Assembly (NCBI RefSeq): GCF_004340975.1
Contig: NZ_SLXA01000003.1
Coordinates: 62,001 to 126,000, forward strand
From: Frisingicoccus caecimuris
GTDB lineage: Bacteria > Bacillota > Clostridia > Lachnospirales > Lachnospiraceae
DNA: 64,000 bases
Direction of reading: 5' to 3'
Positions 17,867-27,359 of this stretch are shown here, piece by piece. Below the pieces are notes generated by a model that saw only the letters and a list, made by a program, of their open reading frames with translations, had not been told where the DNA came from and made no database searches. The translations under genes were made by a program, and so were the position numbers. Positions within the stretch are counted from its first letter, which is position 1. Each line of letters opens with the position of its first letter.

Positions 17867-18623
17867 GATTTCGCATTTGAGCAAAACGTATACTTCCGGC
17901 TTTTTGGGAAACCGGCGCGTAGATGCGGTAAAAGATGTTTCTTTTCAGATACATTCAGGAGAAATTTTTGGACTGATCGGAGAGAGCGGCAGCGGAAAAA
18001 CGACGCTCACCCGGATGATCGGCGGCTTTTTGAAACCTTCTTCCGGAGAAATTACCTTTGAGGGAAAGAATCTGGTGAAAGCAAACGCCCGGGAATGGCA
18101 TCAGCTGCGTCAACAGATACAGTTTGTATTTCAGCATCCTCAATTGACGTTCCATCCGAGGCGGAATATTTATTTTGCCTGTGCTGAGCCAATACGGCTG
18201 TATCATCTGGACCGTCATATAAGTGAAAAAGATATGATTCGTCATATGTTGCGCCGGGTCGGAATTTCCGAAGATCAGTGGCATAAATATCCTCATGAGA
18301 TCAGCGGCGGTCAGGCCCAGAGAATTGCTATTGCCAGAGCCTTATCCTTGAATCCAAAGCTTCTGATCTGTGATGAGCCGACATCGATGTTGGATGTTTC
18401 GGTCCAGGCTCAGATTCTTCGTCTGCTTCTGAGGGCTAATGAGAAATATCATGTGGCCATGCTTTTTATTTCTCATGATCTGGATGTCATTCGGGCAGTT
18501 TGTCAGAGAGTGGCGGTGATGCATAAGGGAGAGATTGTTGAGACGGGCACAATAGAGGAAGTTTTTGGAAATCCGAAGCATGAATATACAAAAAAGCTTC
18601 TTTCAGCCCATATGGAAGTTTAA
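17859..18623 (+). CDS. ABC transporter ATP-binding protein, DppF/NikE family
   Basis: A 254-residue ATPase. Walker A is GESGSGKTTLTRM near residue 38, the signature is ISGGQAQRIAIARAL near 147, Walker B is LLICDEPTSMLDVS, and the switch histidine is in FISHDLDVI. ATG at 17859 is chosen because GAGGAGG lies just upstream and the family starts with MLEISHLSKTY; the frame is open further up but only antisense-like sequence precedes. It overlaps the previous gene by 8 bases. It lacks the long C-terminal oligopeptide extension, which is usual for the NikE-like member. Confidence 0.93.
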   Translation: MLEISHLSKTYTSGFLGNRRVDAVKDVSFQIHSGEIFGLIGESGSGKTTLTRMIGGFLKPSSGEITFEGKNLVKANAREWHQLRQQIQFVFQHPQLTFHPRRNIYFACAEPIRLYHLDRHISEKDMIRHMLRRVGISEDQWHKYPHEISGGQAQRIAIARALSLNPKLLICDEPTSMLDVSVQAQILRLLLRANEKYHVAMLFISHDLDVIRAVCQRVAVMHKGEIVETGTIEEVFGNPKHEYTKKLLSAHMEV

Positions 18624-18630
18624 AGAAAAC

Positions 18631-18658
18631 TTGTATATTTCAAAAAAAGTGATAAAAT
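18631..18658 (+). promoter_or_regulatory. Promoter before the giant activase gene
   Basis: TTGTAT (18631-18636), 16-base spacer, TAAAAT (18653-18658). It separates the large downstream gene from the importer operon. Confidence 0.5.
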
Positions 18659-18674
18659 GAAGAGTAGTGTTCAG

Positions 18675-18722
18675 CAAGGTCTTTTAATGATTTGCCGTAG
18701 AGCAGGTTGTCGAAAGGCCTTG
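18675..18722 (+). other. Structured leader hairpin of unknown type
   Basis: CAAGGTCTTT (18675-18684) pairs with AAAGGCCTTG (18713-18722) in a 10-bp stem with one G-T pair around a 28-base loop. It lies in the 100-base leader of the 1459-residue gene. No T run follows and I do not recognise a known riboswitch class. Confidence 0.4.
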
Positions 18723-18758
18723 TTGTATTCAGGATAAGTAAGGAAAAGTGTACAAAAG

Positions 18759-21700
18759 ATGTTAAATAAGGAAATACCGGAAGCGCAGCTTCTTGTTGGC
18801 GTGGATGTGGGTTCGACGACAACGAAAATCGTTGCGGTCGATGCATTGAGCAGGGATATTGTATTCTCCGACTACCGACGGCATAATGCCGCTCAGGTTC
18901 AAAGTGTATACCACGCTGTAAATCAATTAATTGAACATTTTCCGGAAGCTCAGGTTCGATTGGTCCTGACGGGTTCCGGAGCAAAACTGATCGCAGAGAG
19001 CCTGGATGTGCCGTATATTCAGGAGGTTGTGGCGAATTCAGTTGCTCTTAAAGAGCGTTATGACAATATCCGTACGGCCATAGAGCTTGGCGGTCAGGAT
19101 GCAAAGATGATATTTTTCAGCAGAGATGCGGCGGATAATTCGCTCAATGTGGCGGATATGCGTATGAATGGGAGTTGTGCCGGAGGAACAGGGGCATTTA
19201 TTGATGAAGTCGCATCAATTTTAAAGGTTCCGATTGAAGAATTTAATGAGCTTGCGGCCAGAGGTACCTGTGTTTATGATATTTCGGGGCGGTGCGGTGT
19301 GTATGCGAAAACAGATATTCAGCCTCTGCTGAATCAGGGCGTGTCGAAACAGGATTTGGCCTTGTCTGCTTTTCACGCCATTGCGAAGCAGACCATTGGC
19401 GGTCTGGCCCAGGGATTGGATATTGAGAAACCAGTCGTTTTTGAGGGTGGTCCTCTCACCTTTAATCCGACATTGATCCGAGTATTTATAGAACGGTTAA
19501 ATTTGTCACCGGAAGAGGCGATCATACCGGATCATCCGGAAATTATGATTGCCTATGGGGCAGCTTTGTCACTCGATACGATGTTTGCAGAAGATGAAAG
19601 GAAGGTTTCGCTGCCGCGGATTTTAAAGCTTTTGCAGGAAAACCGTATCGTGGAAGCCGGTCAGGCTATGAGCCATGCCGAACCGTTTTTCGCTTCAACG
19701 GAAGAAAAGGAGGCTTTTCTGAAACGACACAAACAGCCGGAAAATCATTTAGAAAAACCGGAACGGGGGCAGACGGTTCATGCTTATTTGGGCATTGATT
19801 CGGGAAGCACAACGACAAAGTTTGTTTTGATGGATGAGGACGAGAATATTCTCGATTCCTTTTATGCACCGAATGAGGGGAATCCCCTGGATGTTGCAAA
19901 GAAGGCATTGATTTCACTTCGGAACAGCTACCGGGAAGCCGGAGTGGGGCTGGATATCATTGCCGTGGGAACGACAGGCTATGGCGAATTGCTTTTTGCC
20001 GAAGCTTTTGGCGCCGAGTGTCATGTGGTGGAGACCGTATCCCATGCAAGAGCCGCCGAAAAGTATGTGGATGACGCCACCTTTATTCTGGATATCGGCG
20101 GGCAGGATATGAAGGCAATCTGGCTGGACAGCGGGATTATTACCAATATTGTAGTTAATGAGGCCTGTTCTTCGGGCTGTGGTTCCTTCCTTGAAAATTT
20201 TGCAGCCTCGTTACATATTCCGGTGGAGGAAATTGCCGAAACCGCCTTTTCTTCCAAAAATCCGGCAGCCCTTGGCAGCCGGTGTACGGTATTTATGAAC
20301 AGCAGTATTGTGACGGAACAGCGTAACGGAAAATTACCGGCGGATATTATGGCCGGGCTTTGTTGTTCCATCATAGAAAATGTATTTACCAAGGTTATCC
20401 GTATTTCTAATCTGGATTCCCTTGGTGATAAAATCGTGGTCCAGGGCGGCACTTTCCAGAATGATGCGGTATTGCGGGCTATGGAACAGTATATCGGAAA
20501 AGAGGTTATTCGGGCGCCTTACCCGGGAATTATGGGGGCCATCGGTGTGGCGCTGCTCACTAAGGAGCGCTTCAGCGCGGGACAGACAGAGAAAACCTTT
20601 ATCGGTCTGGATGCCATGGATGATTTTTCCTATTCCCAGGAATCCAACTTCCCATGTCCGTTTTGTGCAAATCATTGTAAACGGACGATTGTTACCTTTT
20701 CTAATGGAAAGTCCTGGGTCACGAATAATCGCTGCGAACGGGGAGAAATTCTCGGAGATCCCCGCGAGACAGATGTACGTGAGAAACTTCGGGAAAAAGA
20801 ACAGGCGGTCCACCAGATTCCGAACCTGTTCCGAACTCGTGAAGAATTGTTATTTAAAGAATATCCTGCACCGGAAATTTTACCGGAACAATCGGTGACC
20901 ATTGGTATTCCGAGGGTTTTATCCTTCTGGGAAACGATGCCGTTTTGGACAACTTTCTGGAAGTCTCTTGGATTTAAGGTACAGATATCGGATAACAGTA
21001 CCCGCAGGATGTATGAAAACGGATTGTCAGCAGTGACTTCGGATACGGTATGTTTTCCGGCCAAGCTGGTTCATGGTCATATCCGGAACCTGGTGGAGAA
21101 GAAGGTGGACCGGATTTTTATGCCGTCCATTACAACAGTAACTTCGGAAAATACGGAAAAGACCAGCGAATCCATGTGCGCAGTGGTCAAAGGCTATCCA
21201 TTTGTGATTCGGAACTCGGATAATCCGGAAAAACGGTGGGGCGTACCTTTTGATACACCTTTATTCCATTGGTATGGAAAGGTCGACCGGGACAGACAGC
21301 TGATCGGATATATGAAGGAAACTTTTGGAATTTTACCGGGACAGACAACGTCGGCCATTCAGGCGGCGGATGAGGCCCAGGAAAGTTTTCATAAGGAACT
21401 GACGACGGCTGCCCGGGCGATTTTGGATGAAGTGGAGCGTAAAGACACTTATGCCGTTGTTCTTGCTTCCCGCCCATATCAGAATGATGCTCTGGTCAAT
21501 CATGATCTGCCGGCTATGTTTACACGTTTGGGCATTCCGGTGCTGACAGTAGATTCGTTACCGGGATTGGAAAAAGTAGATTTGAGCAGAAGTCGTCTGG
21601 ATGTGGTGAACAATTATCACGCCCGGATGCTTGGTTCGGCCATCATGGCGGCGCAGAGCCCCCATCTGGAGTATGTACAGATTGTCAGTTTCGGCTGCGG

Positions 21701-23138
21701 CCATGACGCCTATCTGTCGGATGAGATCATCCGCATGATGAAGGCAATTTCAGGAAAAATACCGCTGATATTGAAATTAGATGAGAGCGATATTCAGGGA
21801 CCTTTGCGTATCCGTGTCCGCTCCTTTGTGGAAACCGTCGCTATGCGGCGGGGACAGAATGAGGAAATGAGCATTGAGGAGCTGACAGACCCTTATCCGG
21901 AAAAATTGACGAAGAAGGGTGTGAAAGAAAAGGTTGTTCTTGTACCGAATACCTCCCATGCTTTCTGTCGTATCATGTCGGCCGCTCTGTGTACTCAGCA
22001 TGTAAAGGCGATTCCTTTGGATATTGGACGGGAAGACGCCATTCGTTTAGGAAAACAGTATGTGCATAATGATATTTGTTTTCCGGCGCAGATTGTCATT
22101 GGGGAGGCGCTGGCTGCCCTGCGGAGTGGAAAATATGATGATAGAGAAGTGGCCATCGGCATGGCAAAGTATATTGGTGATTGCCGTCTGACCCACTATG
22201 GCGCTCTGCTTCGAAAGGCGCTGGATGATGCAGGATATGCCCATGTACCGATTTTGACCAACGATGATGAAGATTATCACAATCTGCATCCGGGATTCCG
22301 AATGAACCTTTTCTCGGCGCTGCGTATTGCCATTGCACTTCCGATGATTGATGCTCTGGAAGAACTGCTTCGGAAAATACGGCCTTATGAGTTGGAGCCG
22401 GGAAGTGCCAACAGGGCTTTTGAGAAAGGGATGGATGCTCTTGTTGATGGTTTGCAGAACCATGGCATACTTGGGGCAAAACGGGGATTCTCCAGGGCTA
22501 TTGATCTTATGAAGGAAGTTCGTTATGATCGGCTGCATCGGAGACCGGAAGTATTGATCGTGGGTGAGTATCTTTTGAATTTCCATCCGGGTGCCAATCA
22601 CGATATTGAAGATTATCTGGAGCATAACGGTTTTGAGATTATTGAGGCCCGAATGACCGATGTCATCCGGAAGATTTACTTTGTTCTTGATTCCCAGATT
22701 CGGGAGTATCATCTGAAACGGCCTTTTGGGAAAAAACTTTGGTTTCATACGGCGAATGAATTCTTTGAGCTGGCTCACAATATGACCGACGCTATTGCAA
22801 AACGTCATCCGTTGTATGAACCGGCCTGCCGTCTGCCGGATTTGGTCAAAGACAGTGACCCGATCATGCATCACACCTTTGATGCCGGCGAGGGGGTATT
22901 GATTCCGGGTGAAATTCTTCACCACGCGAAACACGGTTGTCGGAATTTTGTTATTCTGCAGCCTTTTGGCTGCCTGCCGAACCATGTTTTCGGACGTGGT
23001 GTGGCAAAACGATTGAAAGAGATTTATCCGGATGCCCAGATTCTGCCATTGGATTATGACCCGGATGTCAGCTTTGCCAATCTGGAAAACCGTTTGCAGA
23101 TGTTGATCATGAATGCAAAGACACACGACGATTTTTAA
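18759..23138 (+). CDS. Giant acyl-CoA dehydratase activase-related protein (two BadF/BcrA ATPase domains)
   Basis: A 1459-residue cytosolic protein. Two BadF/BadG/BcrA/BcrD-type ASKHA ATPase domains lie in tandem: the first opens with GVDVGSTTTKIV (14-25) and has NGSCAGGTGAFIDEV, the second opens with GIDSGSTTTKFV (about 344-355) and has EACSSGCGSFLENFA. The Cys in each of those loops is where archetypal activases hold a [4Fe-4S] cluster between subunits. FPCPFCANHCKRT near 630 gives another Cys set. The remaining half, with the DUF2229-type region from about residue 710, resembles 2-hydroxyacyl-CoA dehydratase subunits. Related single-chain proteins are widespread in anaerobic Firmicutes, but their reaction is unknown to me. 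Activator and dehydratase-like parts on one chain suggest ATP-driven low-potential electron transfer. It lies upstream of a ferredoxin-linked oxidoreductase. Confidence 0.85.
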   Translation: MLNKEIPEAQLLVGVDVGSTTTKIVAVDALSRDIVFSDYRRHNAAQVQSVYHAVNQLIEHFPEAQVRLVLTGSGAKLIAESLDVPYIQEVVANSVALKERYDNIRTAIELGGQDAKMIFFSRDAADNSLNVADMRMNGSCAGGTGAFIDEVASILKVPIEEFNELAARGTCVYDISGRCGVYAKTDIQPLLNQGVSKQDLALSAFHAIAKQTIGGLAQGLDIEKPVVFEGGPLTFNPTLIRVFIERLNLSPEEAIIPDHPEIMIAYGAALSLDTMFAEDERKVSLPRILKLLQENRIVEAGQAMSHAEPFFASTEEKEAFLKRHKQPENHLEKPERGQTVHAYLGIDSGSTTTKFVLMDEDENILDSFYAPNEGNPLDVAKKALISLRNSYREAGVGLDIIAVGTTGYGELLFAEAFGAECHVVETVSHARAAEKYVDDATFILDIGGQDMKAIWLDSGIITNIVVNEACSSGCGSFLENFAASLHIPVEEIAETAFSSKNPAALGSRCTVFMNSSIVTEQRNGKLPADIMAGLCCSIIENVFTKVIRISNLDSLGDKIVVQGGTFQNDAVLRAMEQYIGKEVIRAPYPGIMGAIGVALLTKERFSAGQTEKTFIGLDAMDDFSYSQESNFPCPFCANHCKRTIVTFSNGKSWVTNNRCERGEILGDPRETDVREKLREKEQAVHQIPNLFRTREELLFKEYPAPEILPEQSVTIGIPRVLSFWETMPFWTTFWKSLGFKVQISDNSTRRMYENGLSAVTSDTVCFPAKLVHGHIRNLVEKKVDRIFMPSITTVTSENTEKTSESMCAVVKGYPFVIRNSDNPEKRWGVPFDTPLFHWYGKVDRDRQLIGYMKETFGILPGQTTSAIQAADEAQESFHKELTTAARAILDEVERKDTYAVVLASRPYQNDALVNHDLPAMFTRLGIPVLTVDSLPGLEKVDLSRSRLDVVNNYHARMLGSAIMAAQSPHLEYVQIVSFGCGHDAYLSDEIIRMMKAISGKIPLILKLDESDIQGPLRIRVRSFVETVAMRRGQNEEMSIEELTDPYPEKLTKKGVKEKVVLVPNTSHAFCRIMSAALCTQHVKAIPLDIGREDAIRLGKQYVHNDICFPAQIVIGEALAALRSGKYDDREVAIGMAKYIGDCRLTHYGALLRKALDDAGYAHVPILTNDDEDYHNLHPGFRMNLFSALRIAIALPMIDALEELLRKIRPYELEPGSANRAFEKGMDALVDGLQNHGILGAKRGFSRAIDLMKEVRYDRLHRRPEVLIVGEYLLNFHPGANHDIEDYLEHNGFEIIEARMTDVIRKIYFVLDSQIREYHLKRPFGKKLWFHTANEFFELAHNMTDAIAKRHPLYEPACRLPDLVKDSDPIMHHTFDAGEGVLIPGEILHHAKHGCRNFVILQPFGCLPNHVFGRGVAKRLKEIYPDAQILPLDYDPDVSFANLENRLQMLIMNAKTHDDF

Positions 23139-23155
23139 ATCGGCGTGTGTCTTTT
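23117..23155 (+). terminator. Rho-independent terminator
   Basis: A long stem (AAGACACACG paired with CGTGTGTCTT, plus an inner CGATTT/AAATCG) is followed by TTTTT. The 5' arm overlaps the end of the activase gene. Confidence 0.85.
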
Positions 23156-23219
23156 TGTGTATATTTGGAAAAAATATGGCACATACTAGCTCTAAACCAA
23201 GGGAAGGCAGGAATGGAAT

Positions 23220-24320
23220 ATGAAGGACAAGGCTTATTTTGAAATCCGTCTGGAAAGTCTGGGCGGTCTGGGAGCCAACCTGTGTGGGAAAATGCTCGGT
23301 GAACTGGGCGTGAAATATCTCGGACTTAACGGCGCTGCGTTTTCCAGTTATGGTTCTGAAAAACGGGGTTCACCCGTCAGTTCGTTTATACGCTGGTGCG
23401 ATGGGGATAAGGAAATATTGATCAACAGTCCGGTGCGGGAGCCGGACATTCTTGGTATTTTTCAGGAAAATATTCTGATGAAATATCCGTGGCCGGATAT
23501 TTTAGAAATGCCGCGCAAAATGGTCATTAATACACAAAAAAATGCAGAGGCACTGATACAAAATTATCCGTGGCTTTCAGGGGAGATTTATTATCTGGAT
23601 GGCATCTCCATTGCCATGCGCACGAAAAGCCGCATCAATATGATCATGCTCGGAGCCATGATGAAAGCATTGGAAGATGAAGACATCGTAAAGGGGCAGA
23701 ATAGGGAAAGCCGGGATTTTATGTCCTGTGGAAGAAAGTTGATTGAAGAAACTGTCGGCAAAAAGTATCCGGATCTTTTGGAGATCAATCAAAACGGATT
23801 TATGGCCGGGTATGAGATGGTTCGTCAGTTTCGCGGGAAAGGAAACGGGGGAATCATTCCGGAGGGACATCAGGAAAAGTTGATTTGGGGTTATGAAAAT
23901 GCACCGATCGGCGGAATAAATCCTTTGGCGGGCAGTATGGCATCCAATGATCTTTCGCCATCCCGAAGCGGCTATATGCCATTGTTTGATGAGTCGAAAT
24001 GTATTCATTGCGGCCTTTGCGACTCCACATGTCCGGATATGGTGTTCCAGTTTAAAAAGGGAACCTATAAGGGGAAGGAACAAATGATGAATCGGGGCCT
24101 GGATTATCACTATTGTAAAGGCTGTCTTCGCTGCGTCTCCGTTTGTCCGGTAAATGCACTGGTTGTCGGGGTGGAGGCGGAGCATCCGGATCCACAGTGG
24201 TTTGTGCCGGACAAAGATCTGGTGGCTTCGAATATTCATTGGACACAGAAGGCGTCGGATGGTTGGATTACCGGAGAAAGTTATATGAGTGAACGGCGGA
24301 ATGACGGAGGTGTCAGATGA
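23220..24320 (+). CDS. 2-oxoacid:ferredoxin oxidoreductase, fused gamma-delta subunit
   Basis: A 366-residue protein. Residues 1-190 match the gamma subunit of pyruvate/2-oxoacid:ferredoxin oxidoreductases, with RLESLGGLGANLCGKML at the start. Residues 250-320 form a two-cluster ferredoxin (delta) domain with CIHCGLCDSTCP (about 261-272) and CKGCLRCVSVCP (about 300-311), binding two [4Fe-4S] clusters. It passes electrons from the TPP centre of the partner subunit to ferredoxin. It overlaps the alpha-beta gene by 4 bases, so the two form one operon and one enzyme. Substrate (pyruvate, branched 2-oxoacid or other) cannot be fixed from sequence alone. Confidence 0.88.
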   Translation: MKDKAYFEIRLESLGGLGANLCGKMLGELGVKYLGLNGAAFSSYGSEKRGSPVSSFIRWCDGDKEILINSPVREPDILGIFQENILMKYPWPDILEMPRKMVINTQKNAEALIQNYPWLSGEIYYLDGISIAMRTKSRINMIMLGAMMKALEDEDIVKGQNRESRDFMSCGRKLIEETVGKKYPDLLEINQNGFMAGYEMVRQFRGKGNGGIIPEGHQEKLIWGYENAPIGGINPLAGSMASNDLSPSRSGYMPLFDESKCIHCGLCDSTCPDMVFQFKKGTYKGKEQMMNRGLDYHYCKGCLRCVSVCPVNALVVGVEAEHPDPQWFVPDKDLVASNIHWTQKASDGWITGESYMSERRNDGGVR

Positions 24321-26572
24321 TGGAAAAAACAGAAGTTAAGCCGCAGAGAGTGCTTTTTGACAGCGGCAATGAGTTGGCGGCCTATGCAGCTAAACAGATT
24401 AATTATCATGTGATGGGGTACTATCCGATTACACCGTCGACTCAGATTGCGGAAAATCTGGATGCCATGAAGGCAGAAGGGCTTCATGATATCTCCCTGG
24501 TGGCGGCTGAGGGTGAACACAGCGCGGCAGGAATCTGTTATGGCGCATCGGTCTGTGGCGGTCGTGTGTTCAATGCGACCAGCGCGAATGGTCTTTTGTA
24601 CGCATTGGAGCAATTGCCTGTCCAATCAGGTACCCGGTTTCCAATGGTGATGAATGTGGCATGCCGGACAGTCTCCGGTCCGCTTTCAATCAAAGGAGAC
24701 CACAGTGATATTATGTATGCTTTAAATACCGGGTGGATCATTCTTTTTGCTGATACGCCTCAGGCGGTTTATGATATGAATATCTGTGGACTGAAATTGG
24801 CAGAAAAGGTAAATCTCCCGGTTATCGTTGCCTTTGACGGTTTTTTTACAAGTCACCAGAAGCGGCGTTGTATGGTCTTTGAGTCAGATGAGGTCGTTCA
24901 GGCGTTCATAGGCAAACGGGAGGCGGAGGCGGACTTGTTGGATATGGACCATCCGATCACCATCGGTTCTTATATGAACGAGCCGGACATTATCAATAAT
25001 AAATACCAGCTCCATCAGGCGATGAGATCGGCGGCTAACTGGCTCCCGACCATATACGAAGAGTATGAAAAAATTTCCGGACGGAGTTATGGAGCGGTTC
25101 AGGAAAGTCAGATGGAGGATGCGGAGACCGCTGTTTTTATTCTTGGTTCTGCCTATCACACAGTTTGTTCCGCTGTGAATAAGCTTCGGGAAGCAGGAAA
25201 GAAGGTTGGTGTGTTTACGGCCAGCGTACTCCGTCCCTTCCCGGCAGAAGAACTTTATGCCCTTTGTAAAAATGCGAAGACAATTATTGTCGCTGACCGG
25301 CAGGACAGTTATGGCGCTGGCGGCGGAAATATGACATTGGAAATTAAGGCCATGCTTCAAAGTTTTGGTAAAGGTAATGATGATATTCGGGTGCTCAGTC
25401 GGATTTACGGTCTTGGAGGTAAGGATTTTTATGCCGATGATGCGGAAATGCTTTTTCAGGAAGGGGAGAATCCAAAAGCAAAATCCTTCGATTATATCGG
25501 TGTGACGAAAGGTTTTGGCGGCCGGGAAGATATGCGGTATTATGAGCCGATCACGAAGGAGGCAGCATCACCGGGAATTATCCGCCGGAGTATGAATCCG
25601 GAGAATGGACATGTTCAGATTGAAAACGCCCGGATCAACGAATTGACAGTTATGCCAAAACGACTCAGCCCGGGCCATGGCGCCTGTCCGGGCTGCGGTA
25701 TTCCGGTCAATGTGAATCTTCTGCTGAAGGGGATTGAAGGGCATGTGGTGATGCTTTTTCAGACAGGCTGCGGCATGGTGGTAACTACCGGGTATCCGAA
25801 GACATCCTTTAAAGTGCCTTATATTCATAACCTTTTTCAAAATGGTGCGGCAACCTTGTCCGGTGTGGTGGAAATGTTTAAACAGCGGCAGAAACGGGGC
25901 GAGTATCCGGAAGGAGATATTACCTTTGTCATGGTCAGTGGCGATGGCGGTATGGACATTGGTCTTGGTTCGGCCATCGGCGCAGCCTTGAGGGGAAGCC
26001 ATCTGATCTTGTTAGAGTATGATAATGGCGGATATATGAATACGGGCTATCAGTTGTCTTATTCGACACCGATGGGAGCAAAAAGTTCCACATCCCATGT
26101 GGGACCGGAGCAGTATGGAAAGAGCTTTTTCCATAAAGATACGGCGGCTATTATGGCGGCTACCGGTATGCCTTATGTGGCGACGGCAGCAGAATCCAAT
26201 CCGGCGGATTTTGTAAAAAAGGCAGCCAAAGCTCAGGTCTATGCCAAGTCTGAAGGGATGGCATATATTCGTGCGTTGTCGGCCTGCCCGCTTAACTGGT
26301 CCGATAAACCGGATGAGGAGCGAACAATTATCGGAAAAGCTGTAGATTGTTGTTATTTTCCGCTTTATGAGGTGGAAAAGGGACAGACCACATTGAGCTA
26401 TAATCCGGAAAAATCAAATAAAAAAATTCCGGTAGCTGACTGGCTCGCAATGATGGGGCGGACACGTCATTTGATCAAACCTCAGTATAGAGGTGTTACA
26501 GAAAATATTCAGAAGGAAATTGACAGACGATGGGAACGGCTGAAAGCCCTTTCCGAACATCCGTTGTTATAG
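24317..26572 (+). CDS. 2-oxoacid:ferredoxin oxidoreductase, fused alpha-beta subunit
   Basis: A 751-residue protein that oxidatively decarboxylates a 2-oxoacid to the acyl-CoA. The alpha part (1-400) has GYYPITPSTQIAENL and the AAEGEHSAAGICYGAS loop near residue 58, where a Glu helps bind TPP. The beta part (about 440-751) has HGACPGCG near 454 and FQTGCGMV, which with later cysteines can hold the proximal Fe-S cluster, and the TPP-metal motif GDGGMDIGLG near 541 with NGGYMNTGYQ. Together with the gamma-delta gene all four functions are present on two chains. It probably feeds low-potential electrons to ferredoxin, which could in turn supply the activase-like protein upstream; this link is inferred. 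Confidence 0.88.
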   Translation: MMEKTEVKPQRVLFDSGNELAAYAAKQINYHVMGYYPITPSTQIAENLDAMKAEGLHDISLVAAEGEHSAAGICYGASVCGGRVFNATSANGLLYALEQLPVQSGTRFPMVMNVACRTVSGPLSIKGDHSDIMYALNTGWIILFADTPQAVYDMNICGLKLAEKVNLPVIVAFDGFFTSHQKRRCMVFESDEVVQAFIGKREAEADLLDMDHPITIGSYMNEPDIINNKYQLHQAMRSAANWLPTIYEEYEKISGRSYGAVQESQMEDAETAVFILGSAYHTVCSAVNKLREAGKKVGVFTASVLRPFPAEELYALCKNAKTIIVADRQDSYGAGGGNMTLEIKAMLQSFGKGNDDIRVLSRIYGLGGKDFYADDAEMLFQEGENPKAKSFDYIGVTKGFGGREDMRYYEPITKEAASPGIIRRSMNPENGHVQIENARINELTVMPKRLSPGHGACPGCGIPVNVNLLLKGIEGHVVMLFQTGCGMVVTTGYPKTSFKVPYIHNLFQNGAATLSGVVEMFKQRQKRGEYPEGDITFVMVSGDGGMDIGLGSAIGAALRGSHLILLEYDNGGYMNTGYQLSYSTPMGAKSSTSHVGPEQYGKSFFHKDTAAIMAATGMPYVATAAESNPADFVKKAAKAQVYAKSEGMAYIRALSACPLNWSDKPDEERTIIGKAVDCCYFPLYEVEKGQTTLSYNPEKSNKKIPVADWLAMMGRTRHLIKPQYRGVTENIQKEIDRRWERLKALSEHPLL

Positions 26573-26596
26573 ATTTAAAATCAGAAAGGAATAATT

Positions 26597-27214
26597 ATGG
26601 ATTTCAAAGAAAGTGAAACAATGAAAAATTTAATGCGGGCATTTGCTGGTGAAAGTCAGGCAAGAAACCGGTATACAATGGCAGCTTCCCAGGCAAAGGC
26701 GAACGGCCTGTATGTGATTGAAACTGTATTTACATTTACGGCCGACCAGGAAAAAGAACATGCCAAATTATTTTACAGTCATTTGAAGGATATGGCCGGA
26801 GAGACCATCGCCATCGACGGCGGTTATCCGGTGGATATTGACCCTGAAGTATCCAGACTGCTTCGTATGGCGCAGCACAATGAGCTGGAAGAATACGACG
26901 ATGTATATAAGCATTTTGGAGATACAGCAAAACAGGAAGGATTTGACCAGATTGGAAATCTTTTTCACAATATTGCTGCTATTGAGAAAACCCATGCGGA
27001 TCGCTTTGAGCATTTTGCACAGCTCATGGAACAGGGGAAACTTTTCGTGGCTGATCAGGAGACCGCCTGGATGTGTTTAAACTGTGGTTATATTTATACT
27101 GGCAAAGAAGCACCGAAGGCATGTCCGGTATGCCGGCATGATCAGGGGTACTTTATCCGACAGGTCATGGCGCCTTTTGATTTCTCTCAGGTTGGTTGCC
27201 ATTGCGGCTGCTAA
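26597..27214 (+). CDS. Rubrerythrin
   Basis: A 205-residue non-haem diiron peroxidase that removes hydrogen peroxide in anaerobes. The N-terminal ferritin-like four-helix domain holds the diiron ligands, including AGESQAR, ADQEKEHAK and the ExxH in IEKTHADRF. The C-terminal rubredoxin-like domain has CLNCGYIY and CPVCRHDQGYF (about 157-180), which bind one iron and accept electrons. AGAAAGGA precedes the ATG. It follows the 2-oxoacid oxidoreductase by 24 bases and may be co-transcribed. Confidence 0.95.
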   Translation: MDFKESETMKNLMRAFAGESQARNRYTMAASQAKANGLYVIETVFTFTADQEKEHAKLFYSHLKDMAGETIAIDGGYPVDIDPEVSRLLRMAQHNELEEYDDVYKHFGDTAKQEGFDQIGNLFHNIAAIEKTHADRFEHFAQLMEQGKLFVADQETAWMCLNCGYIYTGKEAPKACPVCRHDQGYFIRQVMAPFDFSQVGCHCGC

Positions 27215-27220
27215 AAAATG

Positions 27221-27254
27221 GAGGGAACGACAGATGGGATTCTGCCGTTCCCTC
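27221..27254. terminator. Hairpin after rubrerythrin
   Basis: GAGGGAACG pairs with CGTTCCCTC, extended inward by CAG/CTG. There is no T run on the plus strand, but on the minus strand the stem is followed by TTTTTT, so termination on the plus strand is less certain. Confidence 0.55.
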
Positions 27255-27359
27255 AAAATCTGTTGATCAAAACGAGCATTTCACTGTGCGGCGGTCATTT
27301 CACTTGTATTCACTTCTGTTTTATTGTAACATAAATATTGGAAAGGAATGGTTACTAAA

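Noticed and set aside
20021-20813. Overlapping antisense frames of 143 and 159 codons
   Set aside because: Both lie opposite the activase gene without ribosome sites or known motifs.
22047-23126. A 359-codon open frame on the minus strand
   Set aside because: It lies wholly opposite the giant activase gene, has no ribosome site and shows no family motif. It is a shadow of codon bias.
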